From Actinomyces lilanjuaniae (GTDB lineage: Bacteria > Actinomycetota > Actinomycetes > Actinomycetales > Actinomycetaceae): a DNA stretch of 64,000 nucleotides. Numbering within the stretch: the stretch's first letter is position 1; every line of letters begins with the position of its first letter. The notes beneath the pieces are model-generated. The model ran no database searches and was not told the origin of the DNA. It saw only the letters and a list, made by a program, of their open reading frames with translations. The position numbers were made by a program, and so were the translations under genes. The stretch covers positions 1,488,001 through 1,552,000 of the forward strand of contig NZ_CP032514.1 of NCBI RefSeq assembly GCF_003606385.1, read 5' to 3'. Positions 1 through 11,749 of the stretch are shown piece by piece.

Positions 1-3353
<3,353 letters not shown>

Positions 3354-3357
<4 letters not shown>

Positions 3358-4247
3358 GCGCAGCAGCTCGTGATCCGCGTCGCCGTACCGCACGTCCGCC
3401 CTTCGGAGCCAGGCTGGCCCAGGCCATGGCAGAGCGCGGTCCCGTGTGCGTGGGTATCGACCCGCACCCAGGCCTCCTGGAGGCCTGGGGGCTGGCGGAC
3501 TCCCCTGTCGGCCTGCGCGACTTCTCCCTGCGGGTGGTGGAGGCCGTCTCCGGCCGAGTGGCTGCCGTCAAGCCGCAGGCTGCCTTCTTTGAGCGGCACG
3601 GCTCCGCGGGGGTGGCGGTGCTGGAGGAGGTCCTGCAAGCGCTGAGGGACGCCGGGACCTTGTCTATCCTTGACGTCAAGCGGGGCGACATCGGCTCCAC
3701 GATGGGGGCCTACGCCCAGGCCTACCTGGGTGAGGACGCTCCTGCTGCGGCTGACGCGATCACAGTCTCGCCCTATCTGGGCTACGGGTCGCTCGCTCCG
3801 GCGCTGGAGCTCGCCTGCGCCACGGGCAGGGGAGTGTTTGTGCTGGCACTGACCTCTAACCCGGAGGGAGCTGAGGTCCAGCACGCGCGCAGCAGCGACG
3901 CGCGCTCAGTGGCGGCAGGTGTCGTCGAGGCTGTGGCCCGGTCGAACGCTGCCGCTGACAAGGCGGGCTACCTGGGCAGTGTCGGCCTGGTGGTGGGGGC
4001 CACGACCGGTGGCGCCGTGAGGGACCTGGGAATTGACCTGGCTTCGGCCAATGCTGCGCTGCTGGCCCCCGGGGTGGGGACTCAAGGAGCGGGGGCCGCA
4101 GAGCTGAGGAGCGTCTTCAGCGGGGTGCGGCACCGGGTCCTGGCCTCGACCTCCCGTGCAGTTTTGGAAGCGGGGCCTCAGGTGTCCGGGCTGCGGCGAG
4201 CGGCGGGGCAGACCCGCGAGGCGGTGGCCGCCGCGCTGGCCTGGTAA
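3354..4247 (+). CDS. pyrF: Orotidine 5'-phosphate decarboxylase (type 2)
   Basis: Decarboxylates OMP to UMP, the last step of de novo UMP synthesis. The protein has 297 residues, the longer type-2 form usual in actinobacteria. The catalytic Lys/Asp motif is seen as [33 protein letters not shown] and the C-terminal [11 protein letters not shown] phosphate-binding loop are also present. The start ATG overlaps the carB stop (ATGA), so expression is coupled to carB. A GC hairpin starts directly after the TAA stop and probably ends the operon. Confidence 0.95.
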
Positions 4248-4272
4248 GCCACCGGGCGCCTGCGCCCGTGGC
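4248..4272 (+). terminator. Hairpin terminator after pyrF
   Basis: A 10-bp stem (GCCAC, bulged C, GGGCG pairing with CGCCC, GTGGC) with a 4-nt loop begins one base after the pyrF TAA. There is no U tract, which is common for actinobacterial terminators. It separates the carB-pyrF unit from mihF. Confidence 0.55.
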
Positions 4273-4386
4273 TGCCTGTAACCCCGGCTGAGGCACGATG
4301 TCGTGCCCATGAGGTCGTTCCGTGTGCGCCGACGTCACGTCCATCGTATCCTTGTGTTTCAGGTCACTGAAAGGGGGGAGGGGACT

Positions 4387-4698
4387 ATGGTGCTTCCGGA
4401 GCTGACACCGCAGCAGCGGGCTGCTGCCCTGGAGAAGGCGGCAGCGGCGCGGGCACGACGGGCTGAGGTCAAGTCAGTGCTCAAGAGCGGCAGGCTGAGC
4501 CTGTCACGCTTCCTGGAGGAGGCCCAGGACGACAAGGTCCTGGGACGGATGAAGGTCAGGGCGCTGCTGCTGTCCCTGCCACGCGTGGGAGACACGACGG
4601 CCGACACCGTTCTGGAGGAGGTCGGTATCGCATCGTCGAGGCGGGTGCGTGGTCTGGGCTCTCAGCAGCGTGCCGAGCTGATCAGACGCTTCGGCTGA
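4387..4698 (+). CDS. mihF: Integration host factor, actinobacterial type
   Basis: A small DNA-binding nucleoid protein of the mIHF family, unrelated to IHF/HU of enterobacteria. It is known from mycobacteria as an essential cofactor of phage L5 integration and a chromosome organiser. The 103-residue product matches the usual ~105 aa. It has an N-terminal basic helix (RARRAEVKSVLKSG), then LSRFLEEAQDD, and the helix-two-turn-helix LLSLPRVGDTTADTVLEEVG followed by RVRGLGSQQRAELIRRFG. The ATG at 4387 is preferred over the upstream in-frame start at 4303 because it lies 6 nt after a purine-rich Shine-Dalgarno (AAAGGGGGGAG, 4370-4380) and matches the family N-terminus. It sits directly upstream of gmk, the usual actinobacterial order. 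Confidence 0.93.
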   Translation: MVLPELTPQQRAAALEKAAAARARRAEVKSVLKSGRLSLSRFLEEAQDDKVLGRMKVRALLLSLPRVGDTTADTVLEEVGIASSRRVRGLGSQQRAELIRRFG

Positions 4699-4734
4699 GG
4701 CGACAGGGACGAGCGCCCGGGGCTGTCTCACGGT

Positions 4735-4773
4735 CTGCCGCCCCACTCCGGCTCCCGCCGGGTGGTGCGGCAG
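4735..4773 (+). terminator. Hairpin between mihF and gmk
   Basis: A long imperfect GC stem: CTGCCGC...CCAC...CCGGC pairs with GCCGG...GTGG...GCGGCAG around a short CTCCC-type loop. It lies 37 bp after the mihF stop, upstream of the likely leaderless gmk promoter, and is therefore probably the mihF terminator. No U tract. Confidence 0.5.
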
Positions 4774-4827
4774 CCCCCTGCTGTGTGCAGGCTGGTACGA
4801 GCCGCTCCGGTGAGCCATGATGTGCCC

Positions 4828-5427
4828 ATGAGTGATGCTGCCGCCCCGGCACCCGCTGCCACCGTACCGAGGCCGGCTCGTCTGACAGTCCTGGCGGGGC
4901 CGACAGCAGTCGGCAAGGGGACCGTCGTGGCTGAACTGCGTCGCCGTCATCCCGACCTGTTCGTGTCGGTCTCGGCAACGACGCGTCGTCCTCGTCCCGG
5001 TGAGGTGGACGGCGTGCACTACTACTTTGTGTCGGAGGCGGACTTCGACGACCTGGTGTCCACGGGGCAGATGCTGGAGTGGGCACAGGTCCACGGGCGC
5101 TTCCGTTACGGAACTCCTCGGGGACCGGTCGAGGACCAGCTGGGGGCCGGACGTCCTGCCCTGCTGGAGATCGACCTGGCGGGTGCCCGCCAGGTCAGGG
5201 TCGCGATGCCTCAGGCCCAGCTTGTGTTCTTGCTGCCGCCCAGCTGGGAGGAGCTCGTGAGCAGGCTGACCCGGCGCAGCACCGAGGACCGTCGCGAGCA
5301 GGAGCGCCGCCTGGTGACGGCCCGTGTGGAGATGGAGGCCGCAGGAGAGTTTGACTACACCGTTGTCAACGACACCGTGTCGCGTGCCACGAGTGAGTTG
5401 GAGGCTCTCATGGGACTGGAGGAGTAA
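4828..5427 (+). CDS. gmk: Guanylate kinase
   Basis: Phosphorylates GMP to GDP with ATP. The P-loop is GPTAVGKGTVV near residue 29. It is followed by SVSATTRRPRPGEVDGVHYYF, the GMP-binding region, and then MLEWAQVHGRFRYGTPRG and the LEIDLAGARQV strand. The lid and C-terminal part (RLTRRSTEDRREQERRL, FDYTVVNDTV) are complete; 199 residues is normal. The ATG at 4828 is chosen over the upstream in-frame GTG at 4762 because the P-loop then sits at the usual distance. A CATGAT box ends 6 nt before the ATG with no Shine-Dalgarno, so the mRNA may be leaderless. It is followed closely by rpoZ. Confidence 0.95.
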   Translation: MSDAAAPAPAATVPRPARLTVLAGPTAVGKGTVVAELRRRHPDLFVSVSATTRRPRPGEVDGVHYYFVSEADFDDLVSTGQMLEWAQVHGRFRYGTPRGPVEDQLGAGRPALLEIDLAGARQVRVAMPQAQLVFLLPPSWEELVSRLTRRSTEDRREQERRLVTARVEMEAAGEFDYTVVNDTVSRATSELEALMGLEE

Positions 5428-5430
5428 ACT
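5425..5430 (+). promoter_or_regulatory. Possible -10 box for rpoZ
   Basis: TAAACT overlaps the TAA stop of gmk and lies about 40 bp before the rpoZ ATG. It fits the actinobacterial TANNNT -10 pattern. No convincing -35 hexamer is seen, so this is a weak call. Confidence 0.3.
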
Positions 5431-5471
5431 GGCGGGCCGCAGTACCGTCGTGACAGAACTGGAGCCACGCC

Positions 5472-5900
5472 ATGCTCGGAACCTCCCCGCAGCCCGAGGG
5501 CATCACCAACCCGCCGATTGACGACCTCCTGGACAAGGTCGACTCCAAGTACGGGCTCGTCGTGGAGGCAGCGAAGCGCGCGCGTCAGATCAATGCCTAC
5601 ACCCAGCAGCTGGAGGACAACCAGATGGAGTTCTTCGGTCCGCTCGTTGAGGCGGAGCTGGAGGAGAAGTCGCTGGGTATCGCCCTGCGGGAGATCGCTG
5701 AGGACAAGCTGGAGGTTATCCCCGGCGACGTAGCGCGCGCCCGTCGCGCCGAGGCGGAGGAGGCCCGGCGGGCGGCAGAGGCGGACATGTTTGCTGACAT
5801 CGATCTTGGCACCCCGGTCTCAATGACGGAGGTCTCAATGACGGAGACGGAGGACCTGGACGCGGGTGACGTCACCGGTCTTGAGGACATCCAGTTCTGA
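5472..5900 (+). CDS. rpoZ: DNA-directed RNA polymerase omega subunit
   Basis: Small RNA polymerase subunit that helps fold and assemble beta'. The core omega fold is clear: [36 protein letters not shown], then [15 protein letters not shown]. The 142-residue product has an acidic, Ala/Glu-rich C-terminal extension (from about residue 88) longer than the minimal omega. That extension contains a 15-bp in-frame tandem duplication (SMTEV repeated). The ATG is preceded by GGAGCCACGCC (weak GGAG Shine-Dalgarno). The gene order gmk-rpoZ-coaBC-metK-priA is conserved in actinobacteria. Confidence 0.95.
   Translation: MLGTSPQPEGITNPPIDDLLDKVDSKYGLVVEAAKRARQINAYTQQLEDNQMEFFGPLVEAELEEKSLGIALREIAEDKLEVIPGDVARARRAEAEEARRAAEADMFADIDLGTPVSMTEVSMTETEDLDAGDVTGLEDIQF
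5816..5845 (+). repeat. 15-bp tandem duplication inside rpoZ
   Basis: GGTCTCAATGACGGA occurs twice back to back, adding five residues in frame to the non-conserved acidic tail of omega. It is outside the fold that contacts beta', so it is probably neutral. Confidence 0.85.
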
Positions 5901-6030
5901 TCCTGGACCGCTCCTGGGCGGTATTGCCGGTGCAAGCGAGCGGTGCCAGGCGGCCAGGGCCGTCCGGGATCCGGTAGGGCAGGGGCCGGACAAGGAGACT
6001 GGTGGGAAGGCCCTCGGAGGTGACGGCGCC

Positions 6031-7416
6031 GTGACAGGAGTTAAGGCCCGGCGGGTGGTGGTCGGTGTCGCCGGGTCTGTGGCCGCCTACAAGGCACCGT
6101 CTGTGATTCGCGGCCTCAGGCAGGCCGGGTACGAGGTCCGCACGGTGGCCACGCAGGCGGCCCTGAGATTTATCGGGAAGTCAGCGCTGGCGGCGGTCTC
6201 AGGTGCTCCGGTCTCCAGCGGCCTCTTTGACGACCCCGCGGCTGTCGAGCACGTGGGTGTGGCTGAGTGGGCTGAGCTCGTCCTGGTCGCCCCGGCCTCA
6301 GCCGACCTCATCGCCCGGGTCCGTGCGGGCAGGGCGGACGACCTGCTCACCGCTACCATCCTGGCCACGACCGCACCGGTGGTCCTGGCCCCGGCCATGC
6401 ATACGCAGATGTGGCGCAACCCGGCCACGGTGGACAACGTCGCGGTGCTGCGTCGCCGTGGGGTGCGGGTGATCGAGCCCGACTCGGGGCCTCTTACCAG
6501 TGGGGACTGGGGGCCCGGCCGTCTGCCAGAGGCTGAGCGTGTGATCCGCGAGGCCGTGGCGGCCCTGGACCGTAGTGCACCGGGCGGCACGGTCTCGAAC
6601 TCCCAGGATCCTGTCGCTGCCTCTTCCCAGACGACGCCAGCCGACCCGGCTGCGGGCGCCCAGTCAGTGGCAGTGTCGGCGGCACCCTCAGCAGCACCGT
6701 CACCAGCGCTGCAGGGTCGTCACGTACTAGTGACGGCCGGGGGCACACGGGAGCCACTTGATCCCGTGCGGTTCCTGGGCAACCGCTCCTCGGGCCGCCA
6801 GGGCACAGCCCTGGCGGCGGCCGTGGCCGCACGGGGCGCGCAGGTCACTCTGGTCCACGCCCATGTGGAGCAGGCCGTCCTGGACACCTTGCCGGGAACG
6901 GTACGTGTCCTGGAGGCGGGCACTGCCGTCGACATGGAGCGTGTCGTGCGCCAGGAGGCGCGAGACGCGGACGTCGTGGTCATGGCGGCGGCCGTGGCCG
7001 ACATGCGTCCTGCCAGCGTCTCGGCGACCAAGCTCAAGAAGAGCCTCCCGCAGCCAGAAGACGGGAAGCCTGCGGGGCTGACGACGGTGGAGCTTGTCGA
7101 GAACCCCGATATCCTGGCTGGCCTGGTCTCCGACCCGCCCCGACCGGGCCAGCTCCTGGTCGGGTTCGCCGCTGAGACCGGGGACAGCCACCAGGACGCT
7201 CTTGCCCACGGCACGGCCAAGGCCCGTCGGAAGGGGGCGCACCTGCTGGCGGTCAACGTGGTGGGGGAGAGCCTGGGGTTCGGGGACGTCCCTAACGCCG
7301 TCGTCGTGCTGGACCACCAGGGGCACGAGGTCACCCGTGCCCGAGGTACCAAGGCGCAGGTTGCCGAGGCCCTGGTTGACCTGGTCGTACAGTGCCTGCC
7401 TGCGGGTGGGCGGTAG
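6031..7416 (+). CDS. coaBC: Bifunctional phosphopantothenoylcysteine decarboxylase / phosphopantothenate-cysteine ligase
   Basis: Two consecutive steps of coenzyme A synthesis: CoaB joins cysteine to 4'-phosphopantothenate (CTP-dependent in bacteria) and CoaC decarboxylates the product using FMN. The N-terminal flavoprotein domain (residues ~1-180) starts RRVVVGVAGSVAAYKA and includes the PAMHTQMW substrate-recognition motif. An Ala/Ser/Pro-rich linker (about residues 190-230) precedes the CoaB domain, which has VTAGGTREPLDPVRFLGNRS, VVMAAAVADMRP and KLKK. The GTG at 6031 is preferred over the upstream frame start at 5866 because GGAGG (6016-6020) lies 10 nt before it and the domain begins at once. 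The 461-residue length is slightly long, owing to the linker. Confidence 0.93.
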   Translation: MTGVKARRVVVGVAGSVAAYKAPSVIRGLRQAGYEVRTVATQAALRFIGKSALAAVSGAPVSSGLFDDPAAVEHVGVAEWAELVLVAPASADLIARVRAGRADDLLTATILATTAPVVLAPAMHTQMWRNPATVDNVAVLRRRGVRVIEPDSGPLTSGDWGPGRLPEAERVIREAVAALDRSAPGGTVSNSQDPVAASSQTTPADPAAGAQSVAVSAAPSAAPSPALQGRHVLVTAGGTREPLDPVRFLGNRSSGRQGTALAAAVAARGAQVTLVHAHVEQAVLDTLPGTVRVLEAGTAVDMERVVRQEARDADVVVMAAAVADMRPASVSATKLKKSLPQPEDGKPAGLTTVELVENPDILAGLVSDPPRPGQLLVGFAAETGDSHQDALAHGTAKARRKGAHLLAVNVVGESLGFGDVPNAVVVLDHQGHEVTRARGTKAQVAEALVDLVVQCLPAGGR

Positions 7417-7464
7417 CGGCAGGACTAACGGCGCGACTGCCGGTTCGCGCCCGTGGCCAGTGGT

Positions 7465-7470
7465 TAGGAT
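7465..7470 (+). promoter_or_regulatory. -10 box of leaderless metK promoter
   Basis: TAGGAT ends 6 nt before the metK GTG and there is no Shine-Dalgarno. Transcription starting about 7 nt after a TANNNT box would begin at the start codon itself. Confidence 0.55.
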
Positions 7471-7476
7471 GGACTG

Positions 7477-8685
7477 GTGAAGTCAACGGTGCGGCTCTTT
7501 ACGTCGGAGTCGGTTACGGAAGGTCACCCGGACAAGGTCTGTGACCGCGTCTCAGACGCCATCCTGGACGCCATCCTGGAGCAGGACCCTGGTGCCCGGG
7601 TGGCGGTGGAGACTATGGTGACGACCGGGCTGGTCCACGTCGCTGGGGAGGTGACCACTGAGCACGCCTACGTGGAGATTCCCGAGATCGTCCGCTCGGA
7701 GATCTCGAGGATCGGCTACACCTCCTCCCAGGTGTGCTTTGACGCTGGGTCGTGCGGTGTCTCGGTGTCGATCGGCCAGCAGTCCCCGGATATCGCCGCC
7801 GGGGTGGACATCTCCTTGCAGGCGCGTGAGGGCGGTGACGATCCGGCCGACCCCCTGGACCTCCAGGGTGCGGGGGACCAGGGGCTCATGTTCGGCTACG
7901 CCTGTGACGAGACCTCGGTCCTCATGCCCGCCCCCATCCTTCTTGCCCACCGCATGGCGCAACGACTGGCTGAGGTGCGCAAGGAGGGGATCGTGGAGGG
8001 TCTGCGCCCGGACGGCAAGACCCAGGTGACAGTTGGCTACGAGGCAGACCGCCCGGTCAGCCTGGAGACGGTCGTGGTCTCTGCCCAGCACGACCAGGAC
8101 CGCACCCGAGCCTGGCTCACCGACGCCCTGACTACTCAGGTCGTCGCCCCGGTCCTTCAGGAGCAGGCAGAGCAGGGGCTTGACCTGGCCGCAGACGACA
8201 CGGAGATTCTGGTCAACCCGTCCGGCCAGTTCGTGGTAGGCGGGCCCGCGGGCGACGCGGGGCTTACCGGCCGCAAGATCATCGTGGACACCTACGGGGG
8301 CATGGCCCGTCACGGCGGCGGGGCGTTCTCCGGGAAGGACCCCTCCAAGGTCGACCGCTCGGCTGCCTACGCCGTGCGGTGGGTCGCCAAGAACGTGGTG
8401 GCAGCGGGCCTGGCCCGGCGCTGCGAGGTCCAGGTCGCCTATGCCATCGGCTCGGCTCGTCCTGTCGGCCTCTACCTGGAGACGTTCGGCACGCAGACCG
8501 TGCCGACGCAGCGTATCGCCTCGGCTGTCGAGGAGGTCTTCGACCTCCGTCCGGCTGCTATCGTGCGTGACCTCGACCTGCGGCGTCCGATCTACGCCTC
8601 CACCAGTGCGTACGGACACTTCGGACGCCCCGGGTTCGCCTGGGAGAGGCTTGACCGCACACAGGAGCTTCTCCGTGCCGTCTAG
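7477..8685 (+). CDS. metK: S-adenosylmethionine synthase
   Basis: Forms S-adenosylmethionine from methionine and ATP; cytosolic homotetramer. Signature segments are complete: [20 protein letters not shown] (ATP/metal site), [16 protein letters not shown], and the glycine-rich [19 protein letters not shown]. The length of 402 aa is normal. It begins at GTG 7477 ([12 protein letters not shown]), directly after the TAGGAT box, so the transcript is likely leaderless. It lies between coaBC and priA in the standard actinobacterial order. No SAM riboswitch is visible in the 60-bp gap upstream. Confidence 0.97.
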   Translation: MKSTVRLFTSESVTEGHPDKVCDRVSDAILDAILEQDPGARVAVETMVTTGLVHVAGEVTTEHAYVEIPEIVRSEISRIGYTSSQVCFDAGSCGVSVSIGQQSPDIAAGVDISLQAREGGDDPADPLDLQGAGDQGLMFGYACDETSVLMPAPILLAHRMAQRLAEVRKEGIVEGLRPDGKTQVTVGYEADRPVSLETVVVSAQHDQDRTRAWLTDALTTQVVAPVLQEQAEQGLDLAADDTEILVNPSGQFVVGGPAGDAGLTGRKIIVDTYGGMARHGGGAFSGKDPSKVDRSAAYAVRWVAKNVVAAGLARRCEVQVAYAIGSARPVGLYLETFGTQTVPTQRIASAVEEVFDLRPAAIVRDLDLRRPIYASTSAYGHFGRPGFAWERLDRTQELLRAV

Positions 8686-8698
8686 CCTGTCCGGCTAG
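8682..8698 (+). terminator. Small hairpin at the end of metK
   Basis: CTAGCC and GGCTAG form a perfect 6-bp stem around TGTCC; the 5' arm contains the metK stop codon. The hairpin is short and may only attenuate read-through into priA. Confidence 0.3.
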
Positions 8699-8771
8699 TA
8701 TGTCCAGGCCGTGGCGGGCGCCGGTGCGCTGGCACGAGAGCCGCGGTGAAGCGCGGTAAGGGAGGCCCCTC

Positions 8772-10868
8772 ATGGACGTGGTCGGCGGCGTGGCCAGGAT
8801 CGCGCCCAACCAGGAGAGGCAGCGCACCGGCTCCCAGGGGGAGCTCCTCAGCGTGCCGCGTGGTAACGACCGTCCGCTACAGGTGCCAGGTTCCGGGCTC
8901 CCTGTGGCCCGGGTGCTTCTGGACTCCCCGGTACCACACCTGGACCGCACCTTCGACTACAGCGTCCCTGACACCATGACGGAGGAGGCGGCACCCGGGA
9001 CACGGGTCGTGGTCCGCTTCGGCGGCAAGGAGATGCGCGGCTGGGTCTGGGAACGCGCTGATACCACCACCCACCTGGGACGCTTGGCGCCCCTGCGCCG
9101 CGTGATCTCGGACCTGTCTGTGCTGCCAGCCGCCTCCCGGCGGCTGGTGGAGGCCGTGGCAGCACGTAGTGCCGGCGTGCGCTCCGACGTGGTCCGGCTG
9201 GCACTGCCCTCACGGCACGCGGCGACGGAGCGCCTGGAGCGGACGTCGTCGCCGCCCGAGGAGTCCCCGGCGTGGGCGGTGCCGTCGGCTGAGGGTACCT
9301 GGGGGGTCTACGACGGTGGCGCACAGCTCCTTGCCGACCTGGCCGCGGGAGGCTTTCCGCGAGCAGGGTGGTGCGCGCTGCCCCGTCGGGAAGGTGTCAG
9401 CGCGGCGTGGCAGCGCTGTGTGGCGGTGGCTGCGCAGGCAAGCCTGGCCAGCGGCCGAGGTGTGCTGGTGGTGCTACCCACCACGGGGCAGGCGGAGGCT
9501 GTTGCCGACGTGCTGCGGCGTGAGCTCCCGGGGGAGCGGGTTGCGCTCCTGTCGGCCGAGCACGGGGCTTCTCGGCGGTATCGTGCCTTCCTCCAGGTCC
9601 TGCTAGGGCGTGCCCGTGTCGTGGTGGGGACCCGGTCGGCGGCGTTTGCACCCGTGGCTGACCTGGGACTGGCGGTCGTGTGGGACGACGGTGACAGCCG
9701 CCTTGAGGAGCGCCACGCCCCCTACGTGCACGCGCGAACCGTGCTGGCACTACGCTCCTCCCTGGAGGGAGCCGGTCTTCTTCTTGCAGGATACTCACGT
9801 TCTGCGCAGACGCAGGCCCTGGTTGAGCGGGGCTGGTGCACCGAGCTGTCGGCGCCACGCGAGGTGGCTCGTCGTGCGACGGCTCGGATCGAGGTCCCCG
9901 GTGCCCCCGAGCTCGAGGCCGAGGGGGCCTCCGGCACCGCCCGGGTGCCGTCCCTGGCGCACCGTGCCCTGGTCTCGGCACTGACAGAAGGGCCTGTCCT
10001 CGTCCAGGTGCCGCGAGGTGGGTACGCCCCGGTAGTTGCCTGCCTGCAGTGCCGCGAGGTCGCCCGCTGCCCTCACTGCTCAGGACCTCTGGCCATGTCG
10101 CGCGGGGGGCGTACCACCTGCCGCTGGTGCGCGCGTCCGGTTGGGCAGTGGCAGTGCCCCCAGTGTGGTGGGACGAGGCTTCGGATGGTCACCGTCGGCT
10201 CCTCCCGTACCGGTGAGGAGCTGGGCCGGGCCTTCCCCCACGTCCCTGTCCTGGTCTCAGGCGCCAGGGAGGACCACGGCGTGGTCAGCACCGTGGGGCC
10301 ACGGCCACGGATCATCGTGGCGACGCCTGGCGCTGAGCCCGTGGCTGACGGCGGATACCGGGCGGTGCTGATCCTCGACGGAGCGGTCATCTCCAGCCGC
10401 CCTGAGCTGGGGTCCGCTCAGGAGGCTCTCCGCCTGTGGACGGGGGCGGCAGTTCTTGCTGCCCCCGGGGCACGGGTCATTCTCCTTGGACGTCCGGCCC
10501 CGGCTGTGGCTCAGGCGTTCCTGCGGTGGGACCACGTCGGCTTCGCCCGTCGTGAACTCCGTGAGCGTGACGAGCTCCATCTCCCTCCCGCGTGGAGGGC
10601 CGCACGGCTGGACGGGCACGAGTGGTCCGTGGAGGGCTTCCTTGCCCAGGCGCAGGAGCAGGGCTTCGAGACCTTGGGACCGGTGCTGCCGGGACCGGTA
10701 GGGGAGACCGCGGGTGACGGCGGAGTGGGGGAGGCCAGGGGGCTTATCCGTTGTCCTGCCTCCAGGGGGTCTGAGCTTGCCGCGATGCTGCGCCACCACC
10801 TTCGGGAGAGGTCAGTTCGTCGTGAGGATCCTGTTCGTGTTGAGCTGGACCCGACCTCCCTGTGGTAG
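8772..10868 (+). CDS. priA: Primosomal protein N' (PriA), helicase-degenerate
   Basis: Replication-restart factor related to PriA. The C-terminal zinc-binding region is intact, with paired cysteines CLQC, CPHC, CRWC and CPQC around residues 420-465. The helicase motifs are degenerate, as usual for actinobacterial PriA: the Walker A site reads LPTTGQAEAV with no GKT, and the DEEH box is replaced by VWDDGDS. The protein therefore probably acts as a DNA- or SSB-binding scaffold without ATP-driven unwinding. At 698 aa the length is normal. The first in-frame ATG (8772) is used, with AAGGGAGG about 7 nt upstream (8758-8765). Its last 125 bp overlap the 3' end of the convergent tetR-family gene. 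Confidence 0.88.
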   Translation: MDVVGGVARIAPNQERQRTGSQGELLSVPRGNDRPLQVPGSGLPVARVLLDSPVPHLDRTFDYSVPDTMTEEAAPGTRVVVRFGGKEMRGWVWERADTTTHLGRLAPLRRVISDLSVLPAASRRLVEAVAARSAGVRSDVVRLALPSRHAATERLERTSSPPEESPAWAVPSAEGTWGVYDGGAQLLADLAAGGFPRAGWCALPRREGVSAAWQRCVAVAAQASLASGRGVLVVLPTTGQAEAVADVLRRELPGERVALLSAEHGASRRYRAFLQVLLGRARVVVGTRSAAFAPVADLGLAVVWDDGDSRLEERHAPYVHARTVLALRSSLEGAGLLLAGYSRSAQTQALVERGWCTELSAPREVARRATARIEVPGAPELEAEGASGTARVPSLAHRALVSALTEGPVLVQVPRGGYAPVVACLQCREVARCPHCSGPLAMSRGGRTTCRWCARPVGQWQCPQCGGTRLRMVTVGSSRTGEELGRAFPHVPVLVSGAREDHGVVSTVGPRPRIIVATPGAEPVADGGYRAVLILDGAVISSRPELGSAQEALRLWTGAAVLAAPGARVILLGRPAPAVAQAFLRWDHVGFARRELRERDELHLPPAWRAARLDGHEWSVEGFLAQAQEQGFETLGPVLPGPVGETAGDGGVGEARGLIRCPASRGSELAAMLRHHLRERSVRREDPVRVELDPTSLW

Positions 10869-11526
10869 ATGCTGGTGTGGTCGACTGCACCGCGGGACCC
10901 GGGTGCGCCCATGCTGTCAGCTGGGAGAGCAGCGTGGTGGCAGTCGCCTTGACGTCGCGGCCCTCGCTGAGCGCAGTGACGGCGGCGCCGTCCACGACGG
11001 CGATAACCATCTCGGGCTCCAAGGGGCTGCCGAGGCGCTGCAGCACCCTGCCGACAGCAGTGTTGAGACGCTGACGACCCTGCCGGTAGGCCTGCTCCAC
11101 GGGCTCGACCTTGCCCGCTCCGATGAGCTGGAGGTAGTGGCCCAGGTAGCGTCCGTGGCTGGGGAGGGTCGCCTGGAGCAGGAGCTCGATCCGTCGTGCG
11201 GGGCTGGGAGTCTCGCCCAGCTCTTCCACGCAGTCAGCGACGCGCTCAGCACGCGAGGCCCACAGCCCGATATTGAGCAGACCTGCTTGGTGGAGGAGGT
11301 CGTCGAGCCCATCAAAGTAGTAGGTGGTCGCAGACAGCGAGCACCCGGCCCGCCTGGCTACGCTGCGGTGGCTTACGGCAGAAGGACCTGCCTCACGGAT
11401 GAGAGCGGCAGCGGCCTCGGTAATGGCCTGCTTGCGGTCCTCCCCGCGCGAGGTGCTGCCTGCCTCTGGTCGTGTGCTCCACGAGGAGGGCGCGCCAGCC
11501 TGCGTTCCTGGTCCGGTACCGGTCAT
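10744..11526 (-). CDS. TetR/AcrR family transcriptional regulator
   Basis: A 260-residue one-component regulator. The N-terminal HTH is typical of TetR: DRKQAITEAAAALIREAG, then SVARRAGCSLSATTYYFDGLDDL. The rest is an all-helical ligand domain. The ATG at 11526 is chosen because AAGGAG lies 6 nt upstream; the upstream in-frame start at 11559 has no such site. The C-terminal ~41 residues are read from the antisense strand of priA (125-bp overlap) and look low-complexity, so the native stop may have been lost. It is last in the run of minus-strand genes and is a candidate regulator of the adjacent MHS and BCCT transporters or of itself; the ligand is unknown. Confidence 0.82.
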   Translation of the reverse strand: MTGTGPGTQAGAPSSWSTRPEAGSTSRGEDRKQAITEAAAALIREAGPSAVSHRSVARRAGCSLSATTYYFDGLDDLLHQAGLLNIGLWASRAERVADCVEELGETPSPARRIELLLQATLPSHGRYLGHYLQLIGAGKVEPVEQAYRQGRQRLNTAVGRVLQRLGSPLEPEMVIAVVDGAAVTALSEGRDVKATATTLLSQLTAWAHPGPAVQSTTPASTTGRSGPAQHEQDPHDELTSPEGGGAASRQAQTPWRQDNG

Positions 11527-11562
11527 GACGGGCTCCTTGGCTGTCGGCGGTGGTGGCACTCC

Positions 11563-11590
11563 AAGACGGTGTCGGTAAGACGGTGTCGGT
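11563..11590. repeat. 14-bp perfect tandem duplication in the tetR leader
   Basis: AAGACGGTGTCGGT occurs twice with no spacer, between the likely promoter and the start codon of the TetR gene. It may be a recent slippage event or a pair of regulator half-sites. Confidence 0.8.
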
Positions 11591-11603
11591 GCTACGGCCC
11601 CAT

Positions 11604-11622
11604 TTATATCGAATTATATCGA
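11604..11622 (-). promoter_or_regulatory. Promoter/operator region of the TetR gene
   Basis: TTATATCGA occurs twice, one base apart, in an AT-rich patch that contrasts with the surrounding GC. On the minus strand it contains a perfect TATAAT -10 box. Repeats overlapping a -10 box suggest autoregulation. Confidence 0.5.
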
Positions 11623-11749
11623 CAATGACACTGTGCCTGATGCGTCTGCCTCGGCCAGGGCGGGACAGAGGTGCCGCGTAGGCGCTGAGACAGGCCACGC
11701 CTGTGCGGCTGCTTGTGTCCCTGCCCGCGTAGCCCCTCCGGGGTCGGCT

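Noticed and set aside
7552..8619. 355-codon minus-strand frame opposite metK
   Set aside because: Shadow of metK, with His/Asp/Gly-rich nonsense composition and no family resemblance.
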